Shown piece by piece: positions 29,480-46,024 of a DNA stretch of 64,000 nucleotides; position 1 is the first letter of the stretch, and every line of letters starts with the position of its first letter. Source of the DNA: Gilliamella sp. ESL0441 (lineage in GTDB: Bacteria > Pseudomonadota > Gammaproteobacteria > Enterobacterales > Orbaceae); the NCBI RefSeq assembly GCF_019469185.1, contig NZ_CP048264.1:2294001-2358000 (forward strand), in the 5' to 3' direction. The notes beneath the pieces are model-generated. The model saw only the letters and a program-made list of their open reading frames with translations, had not been told where the DNA came from and made no database searches. A program made the translations under genes and the position numbers.

Positions 29480-30681
29480 CATTGATAGCTAACAGTTTTT
29501 TCATCCAATGCCTTTGCGCATGCAAAGGCACTGCTCCAAGCCCACTGAAAATTATAACCACCTAACCAACCCGTTACATCAACCACTTCGCCAATAAAAT
29601 AAAGATTCGGCTGTGACTTGGTCGCCATTGTTTTTGATGATAATGCATCGGTACTCACCCCGCCTAATGTGACTTCAGCCGTTCGATACCCTTCGGTTCC
29701 GTTTGGTACAATATGCCACTTGGTTAATGTGTCAAAAAGACGCTGTTGTTGATGCAAATTGAGTTGTTTCACAGTGATATCTGTAATCATATCCAGTTGT
29801 ATCAATGCTTCTACTACTCTTTTAGGTAAAATTTGTGCTAAACAATTTTTCAAAGTCTGGTTACGATTTTTTTCTAATAACGGTTTAAATGATGATTCAA
29901 ATGTCATATCTGGTAATAAATTGATCCTAATGGGCTCACCCACTCGCCAATAGTTGGATATCTGTAAAATGGCGGGGCCTGAAAGCCCTCGATGAGTAAA
30001 TAATAAATTTTCTTTAAAATGCATTTGCTCATAAGTCACTTCAACCGGAATAGCAATACCGGATAGTTGCGATAACACATCTAATAAGGGTTTATGTAAG
30101 GTAAAAGGCACCAGCCCAGCTTTGACCGGTACAATTGGAATGGAAAATTTTTCTGCCACTTTATAACCTATTGAAGTCATACCGAGTGCAGGCATCGATA
30201 ACCCGCCTGTAGCAATAATCAGGTTTTGACAACTCAGCATACCTTGCGAAGTCTGCAATTTAAATCCATCTTCAACCGCTTCGACGTCATCTAATTGCGT
30301 TTGCATCATTAGGTTAACTTTTCCTTTTTGACACTCGCTAAGCAGCATATCGACAATATCTTTGGCTGAATTATCACAAAACAACTGACCATGATCTTTT
30401 TCATGATAAGCAATATTATATTGATTAACTAATTGGATAAAATCCCATTGGTTAAATCGTTTCAAGGCTGATTTACAAAAATGACGATTTTTAGAAATGT
30501 AATGGTGCGCATCCACATCAAGATTAGTAAAATTACATTTTCCGCCACCCGACATTAAGATCTTTCGTCCCGGTTTTTTTCCGTTATCAATAACGGTCAC
30601 ACGATGCCCTTTTTGCCCTAATAATCCAGCACAAAATAGACCCGCAGCCCCTGCTCCAACAATTGTAATATTAGTTTGCAT
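29476..30681 (-). CDS. yhiN: YhiN-family FAD/NAD(P)-binding flavoprotein
   Basis: This is a 401-residue HI0933-type oxidoreductase. The N-terminal dinucleotide motif is GAGAAGLFCAGLLGQKG, followed by GKKPGRKILMSGGGKCNFTN. The C-terminal part has GLSGPAILQISNYW, VTLGGVS, FIGEVVDVTGWLGGYNFQWAWSSAFACA. The reaction is uncharacterised. It converges on the sigma-54 activator gene with a 4-base tail-to-tail overlap. Confidence 0.92.
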   Translation of the reverse strand: MQTNITIVGAGAAGLFCAGLLGQKGHRVTVIDNGKKPGRKILMSGGGKCNFTNLDVDAHHYISKNRHFCKSALKRFNQWDFIQLVNQYNIAYHEKDHGQLFCDNSAKDIVDMLLSECQKGKVNLMMQTQLDDVEAVEDGFKLQTSQGMLSCQNLIIATGGLSMPALGMTSIGYKVAEKFSIPIVPVKAGLVPFTLHKPLLDVLSQLSGIAIPVEVTYEQMHFKENLLFTHRGLSGPAILQISNYWRVGEPIRINLLPDMTFESSFKPLLEKNRNQTLKNCLAQILPKRVVEALIQLDMITDITVKQLNLHQQQRLFDTLTKWHIVPNGTEGYRTAEVTLGGVSTDALSSKTMATKSQPNLYFIGEVVDVTGWLGGYNFQWAWSSAFACAKALDEKTVSYQC

Positions 30682-31049
30682 AATTAATAGTTAAAAATAA
30701 GCGTTGATAAATTATAACAGCATCAGTTCTGGATGTGACATTCTCTATGGGTTTATAGATTTAAACATACACTAAAAATGAAAGTTTTTTACAAATAAGA
30801 AAAAGAATTTATGATTATTATACAATTTATTTTAAAAATGACGCATTAATAAAGAATAAATAGTTTAATAATCAATGAAATAAATTTAATTATTAGCTTC
30901 ATTAATAACTCCAGTACAACTTATTAAAAGATTGACTTATAAGTAATATTTATTTGACCAAAATAGCATTTTTCTTTAATTTCTTAGCCAATATGGGATT
31001 AATGCCTATACCTTCACAAATTATAAAGCGATGAATTAGAGGCAATGAT
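30682..31049. other. Intergenic region between yhiN and gltB
   Basis: These 368 AT-rich bases lie between divergent genes. A possible gltB promoter is TTGACC at 30954-30959 with TAATTT 17 bases on, but the -10 is poor. GAGG at 31040-31043 serves the gltB ATG. No sigma-54 element was found, so gltBD does not appear to be directly NtrC-driven. No gene was seen. Confidence 0.5.
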
Positions 31050-36933
<5,884 letters not shown>

Positions 36934-36949
36934 AGCGATTGACTAAGTT

Positions 36950-36987
36950 AACCTTATGCCCATACCCTACTGAGCGGGAGTAAGGTT
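36950..36987. repeat. Imperfect inverted repeat downstream of gltD
   Basis: AACCTTATGCCC and GGGAGTAAGGTT pair over 11 of 12 positions with a 14-base loop, 16 bases after the gltD stop. No U tract follows. It may be a Rho-assisted or RNA-stabilising structure. Confidence 0.45.
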
Positions 36988-37069
36988 TACTACTCAATAT
37001 TTATTGATCTGTCTAAACCATAACGTTTATTGATTACAACCTAAATATCGTTATTTATCGGATTGAAAT

Positions 37070-37100
37070 TGCCAATGAATATTTACTTTGATAATTGGCA
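37070..37100. repeat. Short inverted repeat TGCCAAT / ATTGGCA
   Basis: Perfect 7-bp arms (37070-37076 and 37094-37100) are separated by 17 bases. This is the second of three hairpins in the gap between gltD and the convergent gene at 37169. It is too short to be convincing alone. Confidence 0.3.
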
Positions 37101-37110
37101 TTAGATTACC

Positions 37111-37143
37111 ATTAGCTGATACCATGAATTTGTATCAGCTAAT
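37111..37143. terminator. Strong hairpin between gltD and the convergent gene
   Basis: Perfect 12-bp arms ATTAGCTGATAC / GTATCAGCTAAT flank a 9-base loop. It sits 26 bases from the stop codon of the leftward gene at 37169. A U tract is lacking on both strands, so the terminator role is likely but not certain. Confidence 0.5.
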
Positions 37144-37168
37144 ACCCTTTAATTATTGGATTATCTGG

Positions 37169-37606
37169 CTATAAATAGACAACCTGAGAACCATTTTCAG
37201 GATTTTTAGTCGCCTCAGCAAACCCTTCTAAGAAAAAGGCAAGATGATCTGCTTCATCCCCTAAAAGGCGCCCTTTGACTTTATTCCAAGTTAATAACAC
37301 GATAGCTGCTTGTGGTTCACAACTAATTAACATCGGTTGTTCAAGTTCTTCATTCCAATAAAACTCACCACCGTATAATTTTTGGGCTGTCAGTAATAAG
37401 TAACATCCATACTCTTGAGCAATCATATTAAGCTGTTCTTCAGGAATACTGAAATTTTTCTCAGCTAATTCACCAATAATCATTTCAACAACAGAAATAC
37501 TTTTTTCGGAATAATCGAGCTGGTTAATACTCCACGTTGGACTATGTAAAATGGCATTTTGTGCCCATGCTTCGATTTCTTGAAATAATTCATTTTTTTC
37601 AGTCAT
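37169..37606 (-). CDS. Uncharacterised 145-residue protein coupled to mazG
   Basis: I do not recognise this protein. It is acidic, has no signal peptide or membrane segment, and looks globular and cytosolic, with Trp- and Tyr-rich stretches such as YGGEFYWNEELEQP and the C-terminal DHLAFFLEGFAEATKNP. Its start overlaps the end of mazG by 8 bases, in the same direction, so translation is probably coupled. The coding frame is supported by normal amino-acid composition and by the overlap geometry. A role with nucleotide clean-up by MazG is only a suggestion from position. Confidence 0.75.
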   Translation of the reverse strand: MTEKNELFQEIEAWAQNAILHSPTWSINQLDYSEKSISVVEMIIGELAEKNFSIPEEQLNMIAQEYGCYLLLTAQKLYGGEFYWNEELEQPMLISCEPQAAIVLLTWNKVKGRLLGDEADHLAFFLEGFAEATKNPENGSQVVYL

Positions 37607-38396
37607 ATTTATTTACTTCGCTAGTTGATATTTCCAATTGTTTAACAAGTTGCCATGCGGCTTCCATTTCTTCAAGTGTTGCATCCGTTAAACGACGATT
37701 ATTTTGTTTCAGTATTGCTTCAACTTGTTTAAATCGACGTTCAAATTTATGATTTGCCCGTTGTAAACAGAGCTCCGATTTAACTTTTAGATGTCTGGCT
37801 AAATTGACGGTCGCAAAAAACAGATCCCCCAGTTCTTCCTCGATTTTTGAATGATCTTGTACCGTTTTATTCAGCTCATGTTCTACTTCGTCGAGCTCTT
37901 CCTTAACTTTATCTAAAACTGGGGTTAACTCCTGCCAATCAAACCCAACCGATGCACAACGTTTTTGGATTTTTTCGGCTTTCATTAAAGCAGGAATGGC
38001 GTTAGGTATGTCATCTAACAATGAGTATTGAGCTCGCTCGTCACGCTCTTTTTGTTTTAATTGTTCCCAATTCGGTTTTTCAGTTGTCTTATCATCAAAA
38101 ATATGCGGATGACGACTAACTAATTTTTCAGCAACAGCTTGACAGATATCCTCAAAATCAAACTGACCTTGTTCACTGGCAAGATCGGCGTAGAAAACAA
38201 TTTGAAACAATAAATCACCCAATTCTTTTTTGAGTTCATTCATATCTTGTTTATCTATCGCATCAAGAACTTCATAAGTTTCTTCTAGTGTATAAGATTT
38301 TAATGAATCAAAAGTCTGCACGCGATCCCATTCACAACCCTCAATGGGGTCGCGCAATTGTTTAGTAATCGCTAATAAACGTTTGAGCTGTTCCAC
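37599..38396 (-). CDS. mazG: Nucleoside triphosphate pyrophosphohydrolase MazG
   Basis: This is a 265-residue tandem-domain enzyme (E. coli 263). The first MazG domain has DPIEGCEWDRVQTFDSLKSYTLEETYEVLDAI and the metal-binding EELGDLLFQIVFYA pattern (here KKELGDLLFQIVF). The second repeats it as KIEEELGDLFFATVNLARHL. It hydrolyses NTPs and dNTPs to monophosphates and pyrophosphate, and can lower ppGpp. The relA and pyrG neighbours seen in enterics are absent. An unknown gene overlaps its 3' end. Confidence 0.96.
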   Translation of the reverse strand: MEQLKRLLAITKQLRDPIEGCEWDRVQTFDSLKSYTLEETYEVLDAIDKQDMNELKKELGDLLFQIVFYADLASEQGQFDFEDICQAVAEKLVSRHPHIFDDKTTEKPNWEQLKQKERDERAQYSLLDDIPNAIPALMKAEKIQKRCASVGFDWQELTPVLDKVKEELDEVEHELNKTVQDHSKIEEELGDLFFATVNLARHLKVKSELCLQRANHKFERRFKQVEAILKQNNRRLTDATLEEMEAAWQLVKQLEISTSEVNKYD

Positions 38397-38623
38397 AATT
38401 TATCTCACCATAAATAATATGAAATTATTCGGATCAGTGTAACACAATTTTAAATTATTTTTATTTCCAAAAGTTGGTTCATGCTCAGCATAAACAATTG
38501 ATCATATTTTCATCTAAAATACGCAGAAAAAAAATCAAATTAAATGTGTTAACATAACTTCTAGCCCATCAAGATGAATTAAGTATATAATAACCGCATA
38601 TTGAATTAACTTTACGATAATAT

Positions 38624-40636
38624 ATGAATAATTTACGAGAACTTACACTTCGAGGCACAATTCTTGGTGCTCTTATTACAATTATATTTACTGCATCAAA
38701 TGTGTATCTAGGTTTAAAAGTCGGATTAACCTTTTCATCGGCTATTCCTGCAGCTGTCATCTCAATGGCAATCTTAAAACTGTTTTCAGGATCAACCATA
38801 TTAGAAAATAACATGGTGCAAACTCAAGCTTCTGCTGCCGGAACGCTATCATCTATTATTTTCGTTCTACCTGGATTATTGATGATTGGTTACTGGCAAG
38901 ATTTTCCATTTTGGTTAACTTTTGCCATTTGTGCCGCAGGGGGAATGCTTGGGGTACTATTCTCAATTCCATTGCGTCATGTGATGGTAGTCAAAAGTAC
39001 ATTACCTTACCCTGAAGGTGTTGCTGCCGCTGAGATTTTAAAAGCAGGCTCGAAAACAGACAGTAATGATGACTCTGCCAACGAAGGATTGAAAGATATT
39101 TTAGTGGGAGGCGTTATCGCTTCTACTGTCAGTTTATTAACCAATGGTTTTCGGGTTTTATCTGAAAGCGCTTCATACTGGTTTACTGGTGGAAAATCGA
39201 TTTTTCAATTGCCTATGGGGTTCTCATTAGCACTTCTTAGTGCCGGCTACTTAATTGGAATTGTATCTGGAATTGCCGTTTTAATAGGAACCATTATTGC
39301 CTGGGGATTTGGAATTCCAATTTTAAGTGCAATGACAGATTATGATACAACGCAACCACTGGCAAATATTGCAATGGGACTTTGGGCTAAAGATATCCGT
39401 TTTATTGGCGCAGGAACGATTGCTATTGCGGCAATTTGGACATTATTAACCTTAATCAAACCAGTTATTGAAGGTTTAAAAACATCATTCAAAACGTTAC
39501 GTTCAGATGTATCTGTAAATGATATTGCACCGACAGAACGTGATCTATCACCTAAATCAATCTTTTTGATTATGGCAGGTATGGTCATTATTTTAGTTGC
39601 TACGTTTTACTCATTTATTTCAGATAGTGGTTTATCGACGGGCGTTGCATGGATACTGGTTATTTGTGCTGTTTTATTTGCTTTTATTATGGGCTTTCTT
39701 GTTGCAGCTGCTTGTGGATATATGGCAGGATTGGTAGGTTCTTCATCTAGCCCTATTTCAGGAATTGCTATTGTTGCCGCTATCGTGATATCAGTTATCT
39801 TACTTGGTTTAGGTGAAGCTTGTAACTTACTTTCTACAGCTGAAGGCACCAACTTTGCGATAGCCTTAGCGCTATTCACAACCAGTGCAGTATTAGCGGT
39901 TGCTTGTATTTCAAATGATAACTTGCAAGATCTTAAAACCGGTTACTTGGTTAATGCCACACCGTGGAAACAACAAGTTGCATTACTAATAGGTTGTGTT
40001 GTTGGTGCCATTGTTATTGCTCCTATTTTAGAAATTCTTTATAACGCGTATGGGTTTACGGGTGCATTACCACGACCAGATATGGATCAATCACAAGTTT
40101 TACCTGCGCCTCAAGCAACACTGATGACAACCATTGTGCAAGGAATTTTTTCACATAAACTTGGTTGGACAATGATTCTAATTGGGTTAGTCGTTGGAGC
40201 CGTGATTATTATCATTGATCTTCTTTTGGCGAAAGCAAAATGTAAATTTCGCTTACCCGCACTAGCTGTCGGTTTAGGTATCTATTTACCACCAACGATT
40301 ACTGCCCCAATTTTTGTCGGTACATTGCTATCATGGATAATTAAACGTAATGCTTATGCTAAAGCTCAAAAATACAATTTAAATCATGAAGAACAATTTA
40401 AAAAAGTGGATCGTAAAGTGGCATTAATTGCTTCGGGATTAATAGTTGGTGAAAGCTTAGTGGGTCTTTTATTAGCTATTGTTATTGTTATTAGTACCAC
40501 GCAAGGAAAAGGTGAAGCACCATTAGCAATAGAGGCTGATTTAGGCTTCTTACCACAATATTTAGGTTTAGCTGTCTTTGTGGGTATTTGCTTGTATATT
40601 ATTCGTCGAGCATTATCCGCAATTAAAAAACAGTAA
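38624..40636 (+). CDS. OPT-family oligopeptide/metal-chelate transporter
   Basis: This is a 670-residue polytopic membrane protein with about 14-16 hydrophobic helices. LTLRGTILGALITIIFTASNVYLGLKVGLTFSSAIPAAVISM near the start and STLPYPEGVAAAEILKAG are typical of bacterial OPT transporters. Substrates of this family are small peptides or metal-siderophore-type chelates taken up by proton symport, and none can be assigned here. It is divergent from mazG and monocistronic, and a hairpin follows. Confidence 0.92.
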   Translation: MNNLRELTLRGTILGALITIIFTASNVYLGLKVGLTFSSAIPAAVISMAILKLFSGSTILENNMVQTQASAAGTLSSIIFVLPGLLMIGYWQDFPFWLTFAICAAGGMLGVLFSIPLRHVMVVKSTLPYPEGVAAAEILKAGSKTDSNDDSANEGLKDILVGGVIASTVSLLTNGFRVLSESASYWFTGGKSIFQLPMGFSLALLSAGYLIGIVSGIAVLIGTIIAWGFGIPILSAMTDYDTTQPLANIAMGLWAKDIRFIGAGTIAIAAIWTLLTLIKPVIEGLKTSFKTLRSDVSVNDIAPTERDLSPKSIFLIMAGMVIILVATFYSFISDSGLSTGVAWILVICAVLFAFIMGFLVAAACGYMAGLVGSSSSPISGIAIVAAIVISVILLGLGEACNLLSTAEGTNFAIALALFTTSAVLAVACISNDNLQDLKTGYLVNATPWKQQVALLIGCVVGAIVIAPILEILYNAYGFTGALPRPDMDQSQVLPAPQATLMTTIVQGIFSHKLGWTMILIGLVVGAVIIIIDLLLAKAKCKFRLPALAVGLGIYLPPTITAPIFVGTLLSWIIKRNAYAKAQKYNLNHEEQFKKVDRKVALIASGLIVGESLVGLLLAIVIVISTTQGKGEAPLAIEADLGFLPQYLGLAVFVGICLYIIRRALSAIKKQ

Positions 40637-40648
40637 TAATTTATATTT

Positions 40649-40678
40649 AAGCCCTTTATTGCTTAAAATAGAGGGCTT
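40649..40678 (+). terminator. Hairpin downstream of the OPT transporter gene
   Basis: Arms AAGCCCT / AGGGCTT with a 16-base AT-rich loop lie 12 bases after the stop codon. The following GATAAAATTT is not a good U tract, so termination efficiency is uncertain. Confidence 0.45.
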
Positions 40679-40913
40679 GATAAAATTTAAACCCTCACTA
40701 TATATAAATTATTATCCTACTTTTCTGACTAGATTAAATGATAACCTTTTCCCTATCTGGAAATATTCAATAGCACGCTCAACCAATTATTGCCACAAGT
40801 TAAATTTTAAAATAATGAAACTTTCACTTTGCCCATTAAACTTTTTCATTTTGCATAACTTTCAATATTTGTTAGCATAACCCAATTTATTTTACATATT
40901 AAACAGAAAAATC

Positions 40914-42836
40914 ATGATAGTATTTGATTCCATTCAAGTTCGCTTAGGCATTAATCTACTTTTAGATAATGCCTCTGCTACCATTAATCCTAAACAAAAA
41001 GTAGGGTTAGTTGGGAAAAATGGTTGCGGAAAATCCACCCTCTTCTCATTAATAAAAGGCGAAATTCAAACGGATGCAGGCAGCTTAAGTTTTCCATCAC
41101 AATGGCAATTAGCTTGGGTTAACCAAGAAACACCAGCGTTGGATATACCCGCTATTGAATATGCTATTGATGGTGATCGTGAATATCGACAGCTAGAACA
41201 AAAGCTAGCTATCGCCAACCAACAAAATAATGGTGAGCAAATTGCTAATATTCATGAAAAACTGGATAACATTGACGCATGGACAATACGAGCAAGAGCC
41301 GCCACGTTATTACATGGTTTAGGATTTTCTAACGAGCAACTACAATTACCAGTTAAATCCTATTCAGGTGGTTGGCGTATGCGTTTAAATCTAGCTCAAG
41401 CACTTATGTGTCGTTCAGATCTACTACTACTTGATGAACCAACCAATCACCTTGACTTAGATGCGGTTATTTGGCTGGAAAAATGGCTGAGTAACTATCA
41501 AGGTACATTAATTTTAATCTCACATGATCGTGATTTTTTAGATCCATTAGTCAATAAAATTATTCATATTGAACAAAAAAGTTTATTCGAATATACCGGT
41601 AACTATTCATCATTTGAAGTTCAGCGTGCAACTAAATTAGCACAACAACAATCACTTTATGAGAGCCAACAACAAAAAGTCGCACACCTACAAAGTTACA
41701 TAGACCGCTTTAGAGCCAAAGCAACCAAAGCCAAACAAGCTCAAAGTAGAATAAAAATGCTAGAAAAAATGGAACTCATTGCCCCTGCACATGTAGACAA
41801 TCCTTTTCATTTTAATTTTAAACCTTCTGAATTTTTGCCAAGTCCATTACTGATGATGGACAAAGTTGTGGCAGGCTACGATGATAAAATCGTGCTTGAA
41901 AAAATTAAATTAAATCTTGTTCCGGGTTCACGCATAGGCTTACTGGGTCGTAATGGTGCTGGTAAATCAACCTTAATAAAATTATTAGCGGGCGAACTTC
42001 AACCTAAAGAGGGGCATATTAATCTCGCTAAAGGTGTTCAATTAGGCTATTTTGCTCAACATCAATTGGAATATTTACGTGCCGATGAATCACCACTTTG
42101 GCATTTAACTCAGCTTGCTGATCCAAAAATAACAGAACAGGAATTGCGTAACTATCTGGGTGGTTTTGATTTTCATGGTGATAAAGTGAATGAACCAGTT
42201 AAAACATTTTCGGGCGGTGAAAAAGCTCGGTTGGTTTTAGCGCTAATTGTGTGGCAAAAACCGAATCTATTATTACTTGATGAACCCACTAACCATTTGG
42301 ATTTAGATATGCGTCAGGCATTAACTGAAGCACTTATAGGCTTTGAAGGTGCTTTAGTCGTTGTATCGCATGATCGCCATTTATTGCGCTCGACAACGGA
42401 TGAATTTTATTTAGTGCATGATCACAAAGTCGAACCATTTGATGGCGATCTTGATGATTACCAAAAATGGCTTGCCGAAGAACAAAAAGCAGAAAATAAA
42501 CCAGATACCGTTAACGTAGCCAGTAAAAATGATAGCATTCAAAATGTTTCCGCCACCGATCGCAAAGAACAAAAACGCCGTGAAGCAGAATTAAGAGCAC
42601 AAATGCAACCCATTAAAAAAGAGCTACAAAAAATGGAGCAAAAACTTGAGCTATTAACTGAGCAATTACAAAATATTGAACAGCTACTAGCGGATCCTGC
42701 TATTTATGAAAACGATAAAAAATCAGCGTTGACCGAATTACTACTTAAACAAAGTAAAATTAAAAGCGAACAAGAAGACACTGAAATGAACTGGTTAGAT
42801 TTACAACAACAACTTGAAGATTTTCAATTAAACTAA
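40914..42836 (+). CDS. yheS: ABC-F family ATPase YheS
   Basis: This is a 640-residue soluble protein with two ABC domains and no membrane segment. Domain 1 has Walker A GKNGCGKST, signature SGGWRMRLNLAQAL and Walker B LLLLDEPTNHLDL. Domain 2 has GRNGAGKST, SGGEKARLVLAL and LLLLDEPTNHLDL. A linker with SYIDRFRAKATKAKQAQSRIKMLEKME lies between them, and a coiled-coil C-terminal tail (about 545-640) ends the protein. Similarity to E. coli YheS is obvious along the whole length. ABC-F proteins act at the ribosomal E site to relieve stalling, and the specific trigger for YheS is not well defined. It converges on nusG with a shared terminator. Confidence 0.96.
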   Translation: MIVFDSIQVRLGINLLLDNASATINPKQKVGLVGKNGCGKSTLFSLIKGEIQTDAGSLSFPSQWQLAWVNQETPALDIPAIEYAIDGDREYRQLEQKLAIANQQNNGEQIANIHEKLDNIDAWTIRARAATLLHGLGFSNEQLQLPVKSYSGGWRMRLNLAQALMCRSDLLLLDEPTNHLDLDAVIWLEKWLSNYQGTLILISHDRDFLDPLVNKIIHIEQKSLFEYTGNYSSFEVQRATKLAQQQSLYESQQQKVAHLQSYIDRFRAKATKAKQAQSRIKMLEKMELIAPAHVDNPFHFNFKPSEFLPSPLLMMDKVVAGYDDKIVLEKIKLNLVPGSRIGLLGRNGAGKSTLIKLLAGELQPKEGHINLAKGVQLGYFAQHQLEYLRADESPLWHLTQLADPKITEQELRNYLGGFDFHGDKVNEPVKTFSGGEKARLVLALIVWQKPNLLLLDEPTNHLDLDMRQALTEALIGFEGALVVVSHDRHLLRSTTDEFYLVHDHKVEPFDGDLDDYQKWLAEEQKAENKPDTVNVASKNDSIQNVSATDRKEQKRREAELRAQMQPIKKELQKMEQKLELLTEQLQNIEQLLADPAIYENDKKSALTELLLKQSKIKSEQEDTEMNWLDLQQQLEDFQLN

Positions 42837-42950
42837 CTTTCACTTATTAGGTATAAAAAAGAAGTGCACAAAATATTAATAGTATGAGCCTTAATTCAAT
42901 ACTGATAAATGTCAGGTAGTTAAACGTATTTCAACTGTTTATTCTGTGCA

Positions 42951-42984
42951 AAAAAAAATCACAGTTTTTTGCTGTGATTTTTTA
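42951..42984. terminator. Bidirectional terminator between yheS and nusG
   Basis: A stem of 12 bp (AAAAAATCACAG / CTGTGATTTTTT) with a 7-base loop has A/T runs on both sides. It therefore gives a U tract on either strand and serves both converging genes. Confidence 0.88.
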
Positions 42985-43016
42985 TTCTTAATTGAACGAA
43001 ACTTATTCAATTAAAA

Positions 43017-43562
43017 TTAACTTTTTTCAACTTGACTAAAATCAAGCTCAACAGGTGTTGAACGTCCAAAGATTGAAACTGAAACTTTCAGGCGACTTTT
43101 TTCATAATCAACTTCTTCAACTACACCATTAAAGTCTGCAAATGGACCATCATTAACGCGTACCAATTCGCCTGGCTCAAACAACGTTTTAGGACGAGGT
43201 TTATCGCCAACTTGTTGTAAACGATTCATGATAGCATCAACTTCACGTTGGCTTATTGGCGCAGGTCTGTCAGACGTACCGCCAATAAATCCCATGGTTC
43301 TTGGTACGCTTTTAACTAAGTGCCAAGTTGCATCATTCATCAACATCTCAACTAAAACATAACCGGGAAAGAATTTACGTTCACTTTTACGTCGTTGACC
43401 ACTTTTCATTTCAACAACTTCTTCGGTAGGCACAAGCACTTCACCAAAAGAATCGTCCATATTATGTAATTTGATGTATTCACGTAATGATTGTGCAACA
43501 CGTGCTTCATAGCCAGAATAGGCTTGAATAACATACCAGCGTTTTTGTTGTACTTCACTCAT
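43017..43562 (-). CDS. nusG: Transcription termination/antitermination protein NusG
   Basis: This is a 181-residue protein, the E. coli length. The NGN domain ([22 protein letters not shown]) is followed by a KOW domain ([35 protein letters not shown]). It links RNA polymerase to Rho or to ribosomal protein uS10. The start lies one base past the secE stop. It is followed by a terminator rather than the rplK operon found next to it in most proteobacteria. Confidence 0.98.
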   Translation of the reverse strand: MSEVQQKRWYVIQAYSGYEARVAQSLREYIKLHNMDDSFGEVLVPTEEVVEMKSGQRRKSERKFFPGYVLVEMLMNDATWHLVKSVPRTMGFIGGTSDRPAPISQREVDAIMNRLQQVGDKPRPKTLFEPGELVRVNDGPFADFNGVVEEVDYEKSRLKVSVSIFGRSTPVELDFSQVEKS

Positions 43563-43563
43563 A

Positions 43564-43965
43564 TTAACGACCTATTGATGTTAAAATTAAGACAACCCAA
43601 CGGAATAAATTATCCATTCCCCAAAGGGCTAAACCAACGACTACTGTAACAGCTACAACGAGCAAAGTTGTCTGTGTAGCATCTTTACGAGAAGGCCATA
43701 CCACTTTTCTTAACTCTTTTCTTGATTCTTGCAAAAATACAAGGAATGACTTACCCTTGTTAGTTGTAACTGCAATAAATAAAGTCAACAGTGAAATCAC
43801 ACTAACCGCAATAATACGGACAATCGTATTAGGTTGATATATATCATTAGGTCTAGCAAAATAAAAATTTCCCCAGACAATAAACGCAAGCAATACTAGA
43901 ATTAAAATCCACTTGAATTTATCTAGATTCCTGTTTTTATCTTGACTCTCGTTACTTACCAGCAT
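43564..43965 (-). CDS. secE: Preprotein translocase subunit SecE
   Basis: This is a 133-residue inner-membrane protein with three membrane segments (E. coli-type long SecE, 127 residues). The conserved cytosolic amphipathic helix before the last segment is [24 protein letters not shown]. It clamps SecY in the SecYEG channel. It lies between tuf and nusG. Confidence 0.96.
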   Translation of the reverse strand: MLVSNESQDKNRNLDKFKWILILVLLAFIVWGNFYFARPNDIYQPNTIVRIIAVSVISLLTLFIAVTTNKGKSFLVFLQESRKELRKVVWPSRKDATQTTLLVVAVTVVVGLALWGMDNLFRWVVLILTSIGR

Positions 43966-44055
43966 ATAAAACCTATTAGTATGTTATTTATAATAATATC
44001 TATTTTCCAAAATGTTCTTTTTGGTAAAAACATTTTGCTAAACAGACCAGACAAG

Positions 44056-44079
44056 AAAGGGCATCACATGATACCCTTT
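44056..44079 (-). terminator. Probable terminator after tuf
   Basis: AAAGGG / CCCTTT arms (extendable past one mismatch through ATCA/TGAT) lie 20 bases after the tuf stop and are followed on the minus strand by TTTCTTGTCT-type sequence. The short U tract suggests partial termination before secE. Confidence 0.5.
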
Positions 44080-44099
44080 CAAAAGTTATTAAATATAAA

Positions 44100-45284
<1,185 letters not shown>

Positions 45285-45467
45285 TTATTGTCCCTCAAAT
45301 GTAATACAAATCGGTGGTGAATCACCACATTAACCAAGTATTATATTTTATATCAACATAATACTAACTTAAAATTAGCTCTGAATAATAACAGATAAAG
45401 CTGTCAAGTGACAAGCTTTTAAGCAGTCAAATTTGATATTTTTAGAAGTTTAGGAAAGTAACAAGAA

Positions 45468-45543
45468 TGGTGCTGATAGGCAGATTTGAACTGCCGACCT
45501 CACCCTTACCAAGGGTGCGCTCTACCAACTGAGCTATATCAGC
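45468..45543 (-). tRNA. thrT: tRNA-Thr (anticodon GGU)
   Basis: The 76-nt cloverleaf includes an encoded CCA. The acceptor GCTGATA pairs with TATCAGC, the anticodon loop is CTTGGTAAG with GGT, and the T arm is CGGCAGTTCAAATCTGCCT. It is fourth in the tRNA cluster before tuf. Confidence 0.98.
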
Positions 45544-45546
45544 AAT

Positions 45547-45621
<75 letters not shown>

Positions 45622-45677
45622 ATGTTCAAACTCGGCTACCTAAATGCTTCAATTAGCTATTGCTAATGTTAGATATA

Positions 45678-45762
<85 letters not shown>

Positions 45763-45795
45763 CCGAATCTTTTTAAATTTGTCTACTTAGGAAAA

Positions 45796-45871
<76 letters not shown>

Positions 45872-45884
45872 CTAAGTGCTGCGC

Positions 45885-45913
45885 ATTATGGACTAGAACA
45901 TTTAACCTTGCAA
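45885..45913 (-). promoter_or_regulatory. Sigma-70 promoter of the tRNA-tuf operon
   Basis: Minus-strand TTGCAA and CATAAT have a 17-base spacer and a GC-rich discriminator (GCGCAGC) before the predicted start, typical of stringently controlled tRNA promoters. It lies 14 bases upstream of the first tRNA. Confidence 0.82.
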
Positions 45914-45962
45914 GCAAAAAAAACAAATTTTATTTTGTTTGCTTAAAAAAAAATCAAAAACA

Positions 45963-45998
45963 TAAAAAAACCCTGAAATATAGACAATTTCAGGGTTT
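45963..45998 (-). terminator. Rho-independent terminator after adhE
   Basis: Perfect 12-bp arms AAACCCTGAAAT / ATTTCAGGGTTT with a 7-base loop are followed on the minus strand by a run of T residues, 27 bases after the adhE stop. Confidence 0.92.
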
Positions 45999-46024
45999 AA
46001 TTTAATCAAAAATAATTTTTTAGA

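Noticed and set aside
30682..31049. NtrC or sigma-54 control of gltBD
   Set aside because: Neither a -24/-12 element nor a TGCACCA half-site pair was found upstream of gltB.
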